Part shown: positions 1 through 12,100 of the stretch, in pieces
How the letters are laid out: each line of letters begins with the position of its first letter
Position numbering within the stretch: position 1 is the stretch's first letter
From: Cordilura impudica
Lineage: Eukaryota > Arthropoda > Insecta > Diptera > Scathophagidae
Length of the DNA stretch: 64,000 bases
Direction of reading: 5' to 3'
Assembly (NCBI GenBank): GCA_963682025.1
Contig: OY821518.1
Location: 219,634,868 to 219,698,867 of the forward strand
The notes under the pieces: model-generated
The model's input: the letters and a program-made list of their open reading frames with translations, nothing else
Told to the model about the DNA's origin: nothing
The model's database searches: none
Position numbers and translations under genes: made by a program

Positions 1-140
1 CAATTGACACTTTCTGAAATTCAATTGATGTTTTCTGAGATAAAGTTGGAAAATGTGTAGTTATTCAATCAGGTTTTGAGTAATTTTCTTCGTGAGACTT
101 TTTTGATGCGGGCTCTATTATTCAGAGCACAAAAATAATA

Positions 141-926
141 ATTATACCCTATACCACTATGTGGTTTGGGTATAATGACTTTGTACTGCTGTTTGCAACA
201 ACCAAAAATATTTGACCACACCCATCTTTAATCATACCGATCGAATCAGAATCACTATCTGATTCGATTTAACGATGTCCGTCCGTCTGTGTGTCCATGT
301 AAAGCTTGTAATCAAACTGCAGGTCGCAAATATGAATATATTTAGACGAACTTTGGCATTTAATCTTTTGTCGGCCATGGGATGAACGCTATTGAAATCG
401 GTGAGAATCGGTCCATGTTCAGACCTGGCCCCCATACAAATGACCCCTATGAAATCAACATATATTGCCTTAAGATCCAAATTATCATACAAATCTTAGT
501 CAAATTGGGTTTCTATATACATATTACATCCATTAACTAGTAGTCCAAAAATGATCCCTATCGGACAACTCTTAGTCATAGGCCCCATATAGAGCTGCTT
601 CCCGATCTTCACTTAAATCTATAAAAAAAAAAAAAATATTGCACTGATTCTTCTAAAATTTTGTTTGTATATATATTTTTGCAAAGAGACTTTACCAAAC
701 ATAGTCAAGATCGGTCCATTTTTGGGCCTACTCCCCATATAGGTATATCATCCGATATGAACTTTTTCATCTGCAGCCAAAAAAATTAATAAAAAATCCC
801 ACTCAAATTTGGCTTATGCTTATTTTCTATGTCCAGTTAGTTGGGGTAATGAGATAGGGGATTCAAACGCATGGTATAGGGTATCATATAGTCGGTCTAG
901 AATACTATAATTTTCTTACTTGTTTT
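141..926 (+). mobile_element. DINE-1-like (Helentron-associated) repeat, copy A, near full length
   Basis: This non-coding element is about 0.79 kb. Its 5' end is TTATACCCTATACC, and a near-palindrome follows at the GATCGAATCAGAATC stretch. Next comes a short GTCC/GTCT microsatellite near 290. Close to the 3' end is an inverted echo of the 5' end (GGTATAGGGTATCATATAG), then CTTACTTGTTTT. These are the hallmarks of DINE-1/INE-1 and other HINEs, which are moved by Helentron proteins. In this copy the terminal hairpin GTCGGTCTAGACCGAC is damaged. Open frames inside it are not genes; the same frames recur because the DNA is conserved between copies. Confidence 0.8.
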
Positions 927-1133
927 TAATTGTGTTCGAAAACTATTTTTTATAGCTGCTCCTGAAGTTTTTTTTTTTGCAATTTTTTAAGTGTTTTTTA
1001 TGCGGCCCTAACCACCGGACAAAAACTGGTTTCAAACCTTAAAATATACTTTACTACATGCTTCAATTCTGTTCCTATAAATACACAAGTTTCTAAAAAT
1101 TATTTTAAATATTTCCATCCAGATGTCAATACT

Positions 1134-1164
1134 GACATATGGGTATCATTTGATACCCATATTG
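1134..1164. repeat. Short perfect hairpin
   Basis: ATATGGGTATC, a 4-base loop, then GATACCCATAT form an 11-12 bp stem. It lies in an otherwise featureless AT-rich stretch (927-1573). I can assign no function. It could be the scar of a small inverted-repeat element. Confidence 0.5.
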
Positions 1165-1573
1165 ACACTAACTGATGGGCAGTTATATTTAAGAAAATTT
1201 TTGGAAATTGTTATGTCCTAAAAATTTGTAAGTACCTTTAAAAAGAGACATGACGACTACTGTTATGTGTATATGGTCATATTCAATTCCAACAAAAAAA
1301 TATAAAATTGTCATACGGTTCAGTATGTATAAAACTATTACATATAATGTTTGGTGTTAGAAAGGGGTTCTAATTTTTTTGAGTAAACTGCATTTAAAGT
1401 TACTGCTAACACATACATATAATTATACAATGCTATGTGTGTGTTTATTAAATTTGTTAATGTGTTCGTAATCAAAATGCGTTTGTTTTTTGTTTTGATT
1501 TGGTTCTTTATTTAATGAAAAAATTAAATTTCCTAGAATTTGCACTCGAATTTCTGCTAGTAGTACTAAATAT

Positions 1574-3105
1574 GGGGCGTTTCACGTCAAGTGATACAAC
1601 TATTAAAACTGATGTTTTCCGATCGGGATGAAATTTGCACCAAGGTTAGTCCTATTGGATAGTAGTTTAAGCACAATTTTTCAACAAGATCGGTCCAGAA
1701 CTGTCTGAGCTAGAGGGGGTGAAAATTTTACATTTTGACCAATCAGATGTTTCTTCTCATCCATGTACCATTTTACCTATTGTTCTTAGCAAAATTTGTG
1801 CCAAATAGTTTAGATAGCTATTTCCTCAGTCTTTCGGAAAAAAAATTAAAAAAAATAAAAAAATTTTTTTTAGTTTTTTTTTCATAATCAAGAATTTTTT
1901 GACTTTTTTTCAAAAAAGGAATTTTTTGGCTCAAAAGAATGCTTAGGTTTTTTCCTTTAAGACCTTTTTTTCGCTTAGTGGATGCGAGTGGGATATCTAT
2001 CAAAAAAAATGTTTTGTAACTCAAGACAACGGTTTTCAATTTTTAACATATGATCTAATTTGAATTTTTTCCTATTAGTGTGTAAGTGTTTCCAAAATCT
2101 TAAAAATAAAGCATACTCTGAGAAACTAGATAAATTAGCCTTTCCGACGGTATGTAACATACCTAACTAAAATTTCATACCTTCGATACTGTAATACCCG
2201 CAATATGTTAACCTCAGGAAAAAAAATAATTTTGAAAAATTATTTTTTTTTTATATATATTAAAATCAATATTTTAAACACTCAAAAAAATATATATATA
2301 TGAGTCAATTTTGTATCCTCGAATTTTTGAATTATATTAACGAAAATTTATACTTAGTTACCTACTTACGACAAATAATCACCTCGTTAAGTACTGTTGT
2401 GAATGAAACGCAACATAAAATTCATCTAAACTTAAAGTTAACGTATTTTAAGTAGCCTTTCACGACAAAATTGAAAATTATTAAAAAGCACATAACCCGC
2501 AACCTTCATCAACATCGGTGAGCAAAGTATTTCAAGAAAAACATCTTTATCTTTCTGTATTTTATATTTAAATAAATGAAAATATTGAGCTCGAAGATTA
2601 TCTTTTCATCTTCTGTTATCCCCTGAATTTATATTATAATAAATGAAATTATTAATTTCGAAAATAATCTCTCTATTTTTTATTTGGTTTTCGGTTTGTT
2701 AAACTACATTGGAAACTTCAAAAAAAAAATGTTTATGGTTTCTATAATTTGCGAGAAATTATAAATAATTGCTGCACAGATTTCTCCATTAGTCATTCTA
2801 CAAGTTCCCAGGAAGTTATAACCCGCCTCTGCAACTCGCAAACAAACACCGACATATTGACTTAAACCGGAGCAAATCTGTTCATTTGTAATAATAGTTG
2901 AATTAATATATAATAATGATATTGAAAATCAAAAAATAAAGAATTTAATAAAATTTTATCCTAATCATATTAGGTCCATTTATAACATAAATATTTTTTT
3001 AATTATATTATTGTAGCTGATGAAGTATTTAAGTTTTGTACATTTCTAAATACCCAGTCTTTCATCCAGCTTATTAATCGCCTTTATTTGCTGCTTTTTT
3101 GCCAA
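1574..3105 (+). repeat. Left inverted arm of long-IR element 1
   Basis: Pairs with 4105-5000 at roughly 75-80% identity by eye. AT-rich sequence at about 2240-2890 has no partner in the right arm. It is either an insertion here or a deletion there. Confidence 0.65.
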
Positions 3106-4104
3106 TCTTTTCTTGGTGTTACTCAGCTGTTGCTTAACCTGATTTTGAATGAAATCAACTTAAAGTATTTAACCGATGATTCGCCAGAAGATTTACACGA
3201 TAACCGCGATTGCCTTAAATTTACTATGTGTCCTAATGCAAAAACTTCTTCCTACTTAGGTGAATATACCACTTGCCCAGAAACTACATTCATCAAAGAA
3301 AATTTAATCAACTCTTTAGATCGAGAATATGTGCAGGAGGTCAAAGTTTATTCTTAGATTCAGATGCACATTGAAAACGTTTTCATTTTAAATGTGGATG
3401 ATTTTGTGGAAGAAATGTGTACAGGATTGCTAAACTTGAGAACCCATGACTTTTTAATTAAAGAACAATAGTCATTCTTCCAGAATATGAGGATACATCT
3501 GAAGTCTGGTGAATTCGTTATTTCGTATAATTTCGCAGAAATCTATAAATATGTTCTTCAGGATGTCATACAAGCTTTCTACTTCAATAACGACCAAGCA
3601 ACTATATTCACAGTAGTTATTTACTACATGAAATATGAAAAAGTGGAACACAAAAGTGTGGCAATCATATCCCACGATTCGAAACATGATACCATTGCAG
3701 TTTATGAGTACTAGAAGATAATATTAAAAAATCTTAAATCTAAATTTACAGTAGAGAAGGCATACTACGTTTTGGACGCAGCTCTTCACGTATAGCCTCC
3801 AGTGCTCTCATCAAGATCGCATCTTAGAAGCGACTGCTTTATTTCATTGGGCAATGAATTATTGTAAAGCAACTCAAATAGTTTTTAGTAGCAAAGATGA
3901 TCATGAGAAAACATTGAAAACACTGAAGAACAGATTCGATGTTGCGATAACAATCGATGGCACCGCTCAATACTATACTTTTATACCGCTTGTCGATGGA
4001 AGACCCAAGTTTTCTGCCTCCACTCAATGCGAGTTCTTTCTAAAGCCAAAAAGAAACCAGCAGCGAAATCAACAGCTGAACTTGGTAACGCCAAGAAAAG
4101 ATTG
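3106..4104 (+). pseudogene. Decayed gene inside long-IR element 1 (uncharacterised multi-copy arthropod family, DFAENY type)
   Basis: Three open segments run in the same direction: about 3088-3357, 3364-3714 (one internal stop near 3469) and 3854-4105. The middle segment reads SYNFAEIYKYVLQDVIQAF, then SVAIISHDSKHDTIAVY. The last reads KNRFDVAITIDGTAQYYTF. From memory these resemble the C-terminal half of a common, unnamed arthropod and cnidarian family with a DFAENY motif followed by ISDC..HDT. The position between long inverted arms suggests a transposase, but that is inference. Stops and frame changes break the reading, so it cannot be functional here. Confidence 0.5.
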
Positions 4105-5000
4105 ACAAAAAAGCAGCAAATAAAAGCGATAAATAAGCTGTATGAAAGACTGGGTATTTAAAAATGTACAAAACTTAAATACTTCATCAGCTACAATAAA
4201 TTACTTAAAAAAATTGTTATGTTATAAACGGACCTAATGTGGTTACGATAAAATTTTATTAATTCTTCTTATAAATATATTAATGTAAATATTATTACAA
4301 ATAAATAAAAAAAAATAATTTTTCAACATTTCTATAGAAAACAAGTGTTTTTTTTTTCCTGAAGTTAACATATTGCGGGTATTACAGTATCGAATGTATG
4401 TAATATTAGTTAGGTATGTTACATACCGCCGGAAAGGTTAATTTGTCTAGATTCACAGTTTATGCTTTATGTTTAAGGTTTGGTAACAGTTACACACTAA
4501 TAGGAAGAAATCAAAATTAGTGTATATGCTAAAAATTGAAAAACCGTTGTCTTGAGTTACAAAAAAACATTTTGTTTGATAAATATCCCACTCGCATCCC
4601 ACTAAGCGACCAAAAATCTCTTAAGGGAAAACCATAAGTTTTCTTTTGAGCCAAAAAAAAAAAATGAAAAAATTTCCTTTTTTGAAAAATTTTGATTTTG
4701 AAAAAAAGGTCAAAAATTTTTTTTATTTTTCTATTTTTTTTCCGTAAGACTGAATTAATAGCTATCTAAACTATTTGGGACAAATTTTGCTAAACACAAT
4801 AGGTAAAAAGTAGCATGGATGAGAAAAAACACCTGTTTGGTCGAAATGTCAAATTTTGACCTCATCTAACTCAGAGAGTTCTGGAACAATATTGTTGAAA
4901 AATTGTGTCTTAGCTACAATAGGGCTAACCTTGGTGCAAATGTCATCCCGATCGGAAGATATTGGTTTTAAAAGTTGGATCACGAGACATAAAACGCCTC
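4105..5000 (-). repeat. Right inverted arm of long-IR element 1
   Basis: Reverse-complement partner of the left arm. It spans the diverged copies of the helix-forming blocks listed for the whole element. No coding content. Confidence 0.65.
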
Positions 5001-6921
5001 ATATATATATACAACTTCGCGGTTTAAAAAAATATTTCAATATGTGATCTTTTTCTACGTGCTGTCTGTAATAGCATGACAATGTATAATTAAATTTATT
5101 TTCAACAATAGCGTTTGCATTAAATATTAACAAAATCGTTGTTGCAAATGCTATAAGCTACCTACAGAAACACCGTTTCTTGAAAGCTTATTAAAACCTT
5201 TTTCACAATTTAACCAGCTAACATTTTATTCGTTAGTAGAATTTCTTTTCAGTTTAATGATATCCCAATTCCCTAACTTACCTTGATGAATATAATGCTC
5301 TTTGGCCGCACTTTTTCTACAATATTGATGTTGTACACGCAAATGCATTATTCAACGTTGTTTATTGTTGTAAAAAAGAGAATTTTGATTTAATTCGCTG
5401 TAAGTTATGATTGTAGTCGTAATTGTTATTATTGGCATACGTTGTAAAGTTGTTCAACCAATTCGAAACACTAAAAACAAAATGCAAAAATATTTATGAT
5501 ATTCGTTTGCAAAATCATTGTCGAAAAAGCTATTGAATTTAACTTTAGTGTATGGTCCTTGGTAACCGTTATGGGTAGACAATTTGCTGCAACTGTAGGA
5601 GCTATAGTTGTAATAGTTGTAGTTGGTGGAAAGGCGGTTAGTTAGAGGTAAGAGAAGTTTCATTTCAGATATGTAGAAAAATTTATAAATATCTATATGG
5701 TTGTTAATGGGTTTTTGCTAATTATTTTTTTTTTATTAAATTTTGTAACTGTTCAAGTTAATAAGGAGTTTTACTTTGGCTGTCTTTAAAATCAAAATCT
5801 GTGTTTTAATTATTGATAATGATATTAGCAAAAACCTAAAGATAACTCTATTCGTTGCATATTTTAATCACTTTGCTATGAAGTTTTTCATAAAAAAAGG
5901 ATAAATTAAGCTAGAATTATAGTTGGAATTAGTTTTTTAAACTTTTAATTGTTTGTGCTCAGAAACTATTTTTATAAGTAAGTTTTAGATTTATTTATAT
6001 ACCCATTTTTTTAAAGAACGATGTCAGATTTTTTTGAACTCGGCACGGGGTCGCTGATACCGGATTTATCCGAAAATAAAGTTACGAAACATAATTTTTT
6101 TCCTTCAATGGTGCGTAGTGGAGAAGAAAGAAGCAGTTATTTCAAAAATTAATAAATACACTGTACCTTTAATCAGATTAGTTTCTGGCATTTCAGCGTT
6201 CATCAGTCATTTTTACTGAACATGCGTTAATTTTTATTTTTTTTTTGTTTTTGTTTTTTGTCGTACTTTCTTTTCGTAACACTCGATAAATCATTTTTGA
6301 AGAGTACTGGCATACCAAAGAAGATAGTTAGCCTTAATACTTATTAGTTTAAAGGTTCTTTGATGACCACAAATGTAAAACTTAAAACTTAAGCATTTTA
6401 CATGTTCGAACCTCAGTTACTAGACAAATTGCCTATATTTAGGTGTAAAATTGAATGCACTAATAGGGCTTTCGAAGTATCTTTGAATTGAACCACACTT
6501 TGACATTTGCATATTCTGGTTCAAATTCCATGTTTAAAATACTTTTTTGTTTCATTTGGTTTTATTATTTATATATCTATATATATATATGTATGTATAT
6601 ATGTGTTTTTCCAAAATTGAGAACCAATTTTATATGAAAGGTTTTTTTAGGCAAAACTAACGGAATTAATTTTACTCTTCAATATTGTACATGTATCAAC
6701 TTACTGAGCTTTGAACTTGCGAAATGATGAATTATTAATTTTAAGTTCATCAAAGTTCTCTTTAAATTAATAATGCTCAAATTAGACAATTTTGTATACT
6801 ATAAATTATTATTAACTTTGTCATAAACCATTGATCGCATTGTTTCCACATATTTGTGTTCGTTGGTATGTGCCGCGCCTGTTGGTCCGATCTCACCCAT
6901 TTTTATTTCAACAATGTATAA
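5001..6921. other. AT-rich intergenic stretch without a recognisable gene
   Basis: Nothing I recognise is encoded here. A TA-rich microsatellite lies at about 6570-6606. At 6868-6905 the text GTGCCGCGCC...GTCCGATCTCACCCATTT resembles the repeated unit of the canonical Helitrons at 35-37 kb and may be an old fragment of one. Confidence 0.5.
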
Positions 6922-7288
6922 TAAAACAAGTAAGAAAATTATAGTCGGTCTAGACCGACTATATGATACCCTATACCATGCGTTTAGAGACCCTATCTCT
7001 TAAGCCCAACTAATTGGATATACAAAATAAGCATAAACCAATTTTGAGTGGCATTTTTATTAATTTCTTTGGCTGCAGATATGAAAAAGTTCGTATTGGA
7101 TGCTATATCTATATGGAGAATAGGTCCAAACATGGACCGATCCTGACCATGTTTGGTAAAGTCTCTTGTATTTTGCAAAAAAAAAAAAATACAAACAAAA
7201 TTTGAGATGAATCAGTGCAATATTTTTGTTGTTTTTTTTATAGATTTAAGTGAAGATCGGGAAGCAGCTCTATATGGGGCCTATGACC
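6922..7288 (-). mobile_element. DINE-1-like repeat, copy B, 3' half only
   Basis: The 3' terminus is present (AAAACAAGTAAGAAAATTATAG with an intact GTCGGTCTAGACCGAC hairpin). Similarity to the family ends at about 7288, so the 5' half with the GTCY microsatellite is missing. The errantivirus begins 97 bases further on and did not cause this break. Confidence 0.8.
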
Positions 7289-7384
7289 TCAATGTTGGAA
7301 TTAAACTGCCCTAAAGCCCAAATAATACTATATATCTTGGACAAATGTGATAGATCTGCATGTAATATTATATAAGTATATACA

Positions 7385-7680
7385 AGTTTTAATAAAATAT
7401 TCTTTATTAAATGAATTCCAAAATAGAACTAACTGTATCATTCACAAAACAAAAATTTATATTTAAAATTAAACCCGTTGAGACTGCCGAACTTGCATTT
7501 ATTTTTGGTGTCATATATTAGACAAGCAACGTCCACAACATTGTTGTCAGCCAAAGCAGTGATCGCTGTGTTGTTGTTTATTCTTTAGCATACGCAAAAA
7601 CCGCTGATGGTGCACTATGAGCTGACTACTATGCATGTTTAGCTAGGCAACCACCTTGTTGCTGCGCGGATGTGTTAACT
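7385..7680 (-). repeat. 3' LTR of the errantivirus
   Basis: 296 bp, by eye identical to 14073-14368. The last 17 codons of env, including the stop, lie inside this LTR. Confidence 0.95.
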
Positions 7681-9116
7681 CCTCCCTCGTTTAAGTGAAG
7701 GACGTCCTCGGACTTCCTGAGGCCATCAACTAAATCCTGAATGTTGTGTTGGCGCCGAGCCCTCTGATGTTTTTTGTAAAGCTTGAACGAGGTGTAGCAA
7801 AGGACCAAAAAGGTAATCGCGACCAACCCAGATATCAAAGGCCATTTTATCAGTCCCTTTCCAATCTCGTTAATATACTGGGAATTTTCCATACTCAGCC
7901 TTTTTAAGTATGGTAAGCTCAGTATTTCCTGATGGCTTGTTATGTTGAGAAGCGTTGACAATGCTGGGCCTGGAGACTTCCCTACATAGTTCTTCAGGTT
8001 CTGATATAAGGAGTCGTTGACCCTGACCTCGTCGTCAAACGTGAGAAGATACGTTCCCGTCACAATCTGCTCGTGGGCATCGCTAGTCCTGATTGTAGCG
8101 GTTTCATCATTGATAATGATAACGCCATCGTCAATGACTGTCAGAGGTTCAAGATGGCTTGGACGAGTTGTGCAATGTGCTATGCCGCCAGAATGAAGTT
8201 GCTGTGCGCATGTTATATGAGACAGCTTCCTGCAGAATGTTGTTGTAAGCGTGGCGGTACAATTTCCAATTGACACCATTTGATTACCGCAGTCTGCTAT
8301 GTTATTTTCATCAGCAAAATCAAGAATGGTATTATTATGCTCAACGGGATATAAAATTATTTTTTTACATACTAAACCTAGCTTAGGATATTTAATAAGA
8401 AAATGCATAAATTTATCATTCAATAGGACCCTAACATTTGCTATTTCCATTAGATCAGTTATGGTTATACCTGTAGAGCGCTCAGTGATTGTTTTATTTA
8501 AATCATTAGAATCAAGAATTGCTGGGTTTATTATTCCAATCTTTGCAAGGGTGACCGACAACATTAATGTTTCCAGCTCTGAAATTAGGATTCTATCTCT
8601 TGCGAGTAGTGTTTCATAAAGGTGACCAGTATCAATCTGTTTAGTTTTTGAATCCCTAATAATTGCGTTGACTGTCTCTGATAATTTATTAATTTGTTCT
8701 TGTGCCTGAGTATTTATAACCACTTGCCTATTAGCGGACTCAATAAGTTGCTGTTGTTTAAATTTTAGCTGCTCAAAGTCGTCAAAGTCAGGGGTTCCGG
8801 CGACCACCTTTAGAGCAGTTCCCAAGATGTTGATGCTTCTGGCATATCTGTGGTGGATGTTTACTGTTTCCAAAAGCGTATTGATATGACCTATGTCGGC
8901 GTCAAGTATTTTTCTCATGTGTGACTGGGGAAAATGGTTCGTCAACAACTTGGTTTCTTCTGCCATTTCTGAATACATGGTAAGGTTTGATGAGTGCCGC
9001 AAATATTCATATCCCTGCCATATTACTACGTCACCATCTGTCAGAGGTATGTAGTCTGAATTCGAATAGTCGGTCAGCTTGGCGGTTGTTGTCGCGACAA
9101 GAAACAGCGCAATCAA
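7629..9116 (-). CDS. env: Errantivirus envelope glycoprotein (F-like fusion protein)
   Basis: Class I fusion glycoprotein of the errantivirus/baculovirus F-like group, expected at cell and virion membranes. About 495 residues are open. A furin-type RXXR site (RYAR) is followed by SINILGTALKVVAGTPDFDD, the region conserved next to the fusion peptide in this group. There are several N-glycosylation sequons, paired cysteines in the C-terminal half, a membrane anchor near residues 425-447 and a basic tail. The frame is open up to 9164 but has no ATG: 9116 is a TTG inside a hydrophobic signal-like segment (SFLIYAFSFGILIALFLVA). Errantivirus env is made from a spliced RNA, so the start codon is probably supplied by an upstream exon. 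The frame overlaps pol by 16 bases and ends within the 3' LTR. Confidence 0.9.
   Translation of the reverse strand: MIALFLVATTTAKLTDYSNSDYIPLTDGDVVIWQGYEYLRHSSNLTMYSEMAEETKLLTNHFPQSHMRKILDADIGHINTLLETVNIHHRYARSINILGTALKVVAGTPDFDDFEQLKFKQQQLIESANRQVVINTQAQEQINKLSETVNAIIRDSKTKQIDTGHLYETLLARDRILISELETLMLSVTLAKIGIINPAILDSNDLNKTITERSTGITITDLMEIANVRVLLNDKFMHFLIKYPKLGLVCKKIILYPVEHNNTILDFADENNIADCGNQMVSIGNCTATLTTTFCRKLSHITCAQQLHSGGIAHCTTRPSHLEPLTVIDDGVIIINDETATIRTSDAHEQIVTGTYLLTFDDEVRVNDSLYQNLKNYVGKSPGPALSTLLNITSHQEILSLPYLKRLSMENSQYINEIGKGLIKWPLISGLVAITFLVLCYTSFKLYKKHQRARRQHNIQDLVDGLRKSEDVLHLNEGGVNTSAQQQGGCLAKHA
7681..7690 (-). other. Polypurine tract of the errantivirus
   Basis: On the minus strand, ACGAGGGAGG lies directly before the 3' LTR (AGTT). 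This is where plus-strand DNA synthesis is primed in LTR elements. The tract is also translated as part of env. Confidence 0.75.
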
Positions 9117-9148
9117 AATCCCAAATGAAAAAGCATAAATTAAGAAAC

Positions 9149-12100
9149 TTATCTTAAATTGTCCTTATGGACCGCCCTCCCTTTTATTAGAACCGTCGTT
9201 CCCAAATCAGCTTCTATTTCTTCCTCTATATATAGAGGTGTTAGTTTATTTCCCAATCTCCTGTTTGTTTTTACAAGTACTTTGTCACCCCTTTGAAAGG
9301 TTCTATTCTGTCTTGTCTCATTCAGTCTTTGCATTTGAACGTCCTGGGCCCTATTTACCCTTTCCCTAATCTCTGCCTCGAATTCCGGCGGGAATGCATG
9401 GACTATGTCAATGGGCCGTTTTTTTGTCACCGAGTGGATAGTCTTGTTGTACTCTATTGTCGCTTGAAGTATCAGTTCGACTGTGTCATTTAAGTTTCTT
9501 TCGATTTTCAAACATCTTGCAATTTCCGCAAGAGTACTATGAAATCTTTCCACCTGCCCATTCGACGTGCTGTGGAGCGGTGGCGCATTTACAATTTGCA
9601 CGTCAAAGCGATTTAATAAAAGAGACCGAATCGTTCCTGAGTTCAGAGAGGGTTCATTATCGCAATATACCGTTTTTACGTGGGGGTAAAAATTCATTAA
9701 CTGTAAGATTGGTGGTTCTATATCTACTATTGTTCTAGAGTCAATGGGTTGAACAATCGCGAATTTTGAAAACTTGTCAATACAGGTTAGAAAAAATTTT
9801 TTATCTGTGGAATATATGTCGATATGTAATATTTCACCTACGTGAGAAGGAATGGGCGTTTCGCCTATAATATGCTTTTTTGGGTGTCGGTCATATTTAG
9901 CTTTTCTGCAAATTTTGCAATTTGCGACAATTTCATTAGCCAAACGGGTCATCTTCGGAAAAAAATAATCCTGCAAAATTTGCTTCGTATTTTCTTGAGC
10001 GGCTCTATGCGCCCTGTTATGTTCAGTGACTACTATTTCCTTTTGTTCACTTTTGTTAAATATATCAATCACCATTCGGCTTGCGTGCCAAAAAGTTGTT
10101 GTTGGAAAAGTTTTTACTAGGTTATTCTGTATGAATGCCAGTATTGGCAGTTCGCAGTGAATCGCGTTCACTACATCTTTTTTAACTGCATCGTAGACTA
10201 TCTGCATTAAGTTTTCTCTATTGGAAAAATTTATGAGATGTCTGGTTTTCTCACCAAACATAATTATCGTACGTGTCGAGGGAACTTCGCTCTGTTCTAT
10301 TATTATCTGATTTCGAAAACAATTTACAGGCTTTTCGGTTGATTCAATTGTGTAGGTCAGGGATTGTTCACTGTGTATTGTTGCACGGTCAGACTGTGCC
10401 TCCTCTTCAAGAGCATGAATGTTTTGCCGCGATAGAGCATCCGCGACGAAATTTTCCTTTCCAGGCTTATAGAAAATATGTGCGTTATGCTCGTCTATAA
10501 ATGCCTTCCATCGTTTTATTTTCGCGTTTGAGTTTCGATCCGAAACTGCGAACGTAAGTGGCTGGTGGTCAGTGTAAATATTCAAATTCCTTACACCGTA
10601 CAGATAGTTTCTGAGACATTTCAAAGCCCACACTATAGCAAGCAACTCTCGCTCGTTGGTTGCAAAATTTAATTCGGAATCTTTCAGGGTTCTGGATATC
10701 ATGGTAATCGGTTTTCCGTCCTGCGACAAGACCGCCCCAATACCCAAAGAAGAAGCGTCCGTTGTCAGGTCAAATGACTTATTGTAATCCGGATAGAGCA
10801 ACAAGACATCTTCAGATGTGAGAACCCTTTTTAACTTTTCAAATGCCTGGTACTGTTCCTCGTTAAGGCGCACTGGTATTTTCTTTGACCGGGTAGCGCT
10901 CACATTGCCGTTCTCCCCTTTTAGTATGTTAGTCAGTGGTCTGGCTACAGATGCAAAATCCTTGATAAAACACCTGTAATAACTTGCCAAGCCCAAGAAG
11001 GAACGAACATTAAATAGTGTGGTGGGCCGCTCGTAGTTTTTAATCGTCTCTATTTTGCTAGGACTCGTTGTAATACCCTTTTCGCACACCACAAAACCCA
11101 GATACTCAACCTGTTTTTTAAAAAAATTTGACTTCTCGCGTGAAACTCTCATGTTAGCTTCATTTAACCTATCCAACACCCATGCTATATGCTCAACATG
11201 CCCCTCCATACTTTCCGAGAAGATGATCACGTCATCAACATAAACATAGCATGATTTCCCTATTTGATCTCGGAGCACGTCATCTATTGCTCTTTGAAAA
11301 ATACTAGGCGCGTTCTTCAGCCCAAAGGGGAGCCTACAAAACTCGTATTTTCCATTGCCCACCGAAAATGCTGTTTTTTCCCTATCCTTTTCAGCCAACA
11401 AAATTTGGTGAAATCCTGATTTCAAGTCAAGGGTTGTGAAAAACTTAGCCTTCCCGAGATTTGATAGAATAGCCACAATATTTGGTATCGGATATTTGTC
11501 ATCTATGGTCTTTGAATTCAACTTTCTAAAATCTATTACCAAACGCTTCTTTGCATTTCCCTGTGCGTCCGTACCTTTCTTGTCAACCACCCATACTGGG
11601 TTATTGTACGGTGACCTGGATGGTCGAATTATGCCGTCTTTAAGCATACTTCGCATTTCGGAATTTACAAAGTCTGATACACCCATCGGGTAAGGGTATA
11701 ATTTAGAATATATCGGGTCCTCATCTTCTGTGCGAATGGTAGCAACAATCCTGGTATTAAAAGGGAGTGCTTCGTTTGGGTCCGCAAAAACACCGATTCG
11801 TTTTTTTATCATTTTCTGAAATTGTTTTTCAATTTGCTGGGGTACCTCAATATCATCTGTGTTAGTAAAATTTACACTAAGGCATTTTAAAAATTTCATA
11901 TTTTCAGATTCAGTACTAGTTCTTAGTCGTTTATTTCTAAAGTCCAAAATTGCATTTGTTTGATATAAAAAATCTAGCCCGATTATTCCATCGAAGGTAG
12001 TTAGATCGGGGAGCAAAAAAAATGTTGTGTTAACATTAAAAAGCCGCATAGTGCATTTTTTTTCTACAATATTATTCCCGTGAAGAGACTTTACAATAAA

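Larger units (their letters stand above)
1574..5000 (+). mobile_element. DNA element with ~0.9 kb terminal inverted repeats (long-IR element 1)
   Basis: The left arm begins GGGGCGTTTCACGTC and the right arm ends in the diverged reverse complement, GAGACATAAAACGCCTC. The inverted similarity runs inward through the TTCCGATCGGGATGA block, the GTATTACAGTATCGAA-like block, and the CAGCTGATGAAGTATTTAAG block. The arms cover about 1574-3105 and 4105-5000. The left arm is longer because of an extra ~0.65 kb near 2240-2890. Both outer ends sit next to AT-rich sequence, with ATAT on each side as a possible target duplication. The ~1 kb centre carries a decayed gene. The transposon superfamily is unknown to me. 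Confidence 0.7.

Noticed and set aside
1818..2160. Lysine-rich minus-strand frames
   Set aside because: They lie in poly-A/T stretches of an inverted arm.
7014..7205. Recurrent small proteins with text such as GPILTMFGKVSC in many places
   Set aside because: They recur because the DINE-like DNA is repeated; they occur on both strands, with shifted frames and no conserved start.
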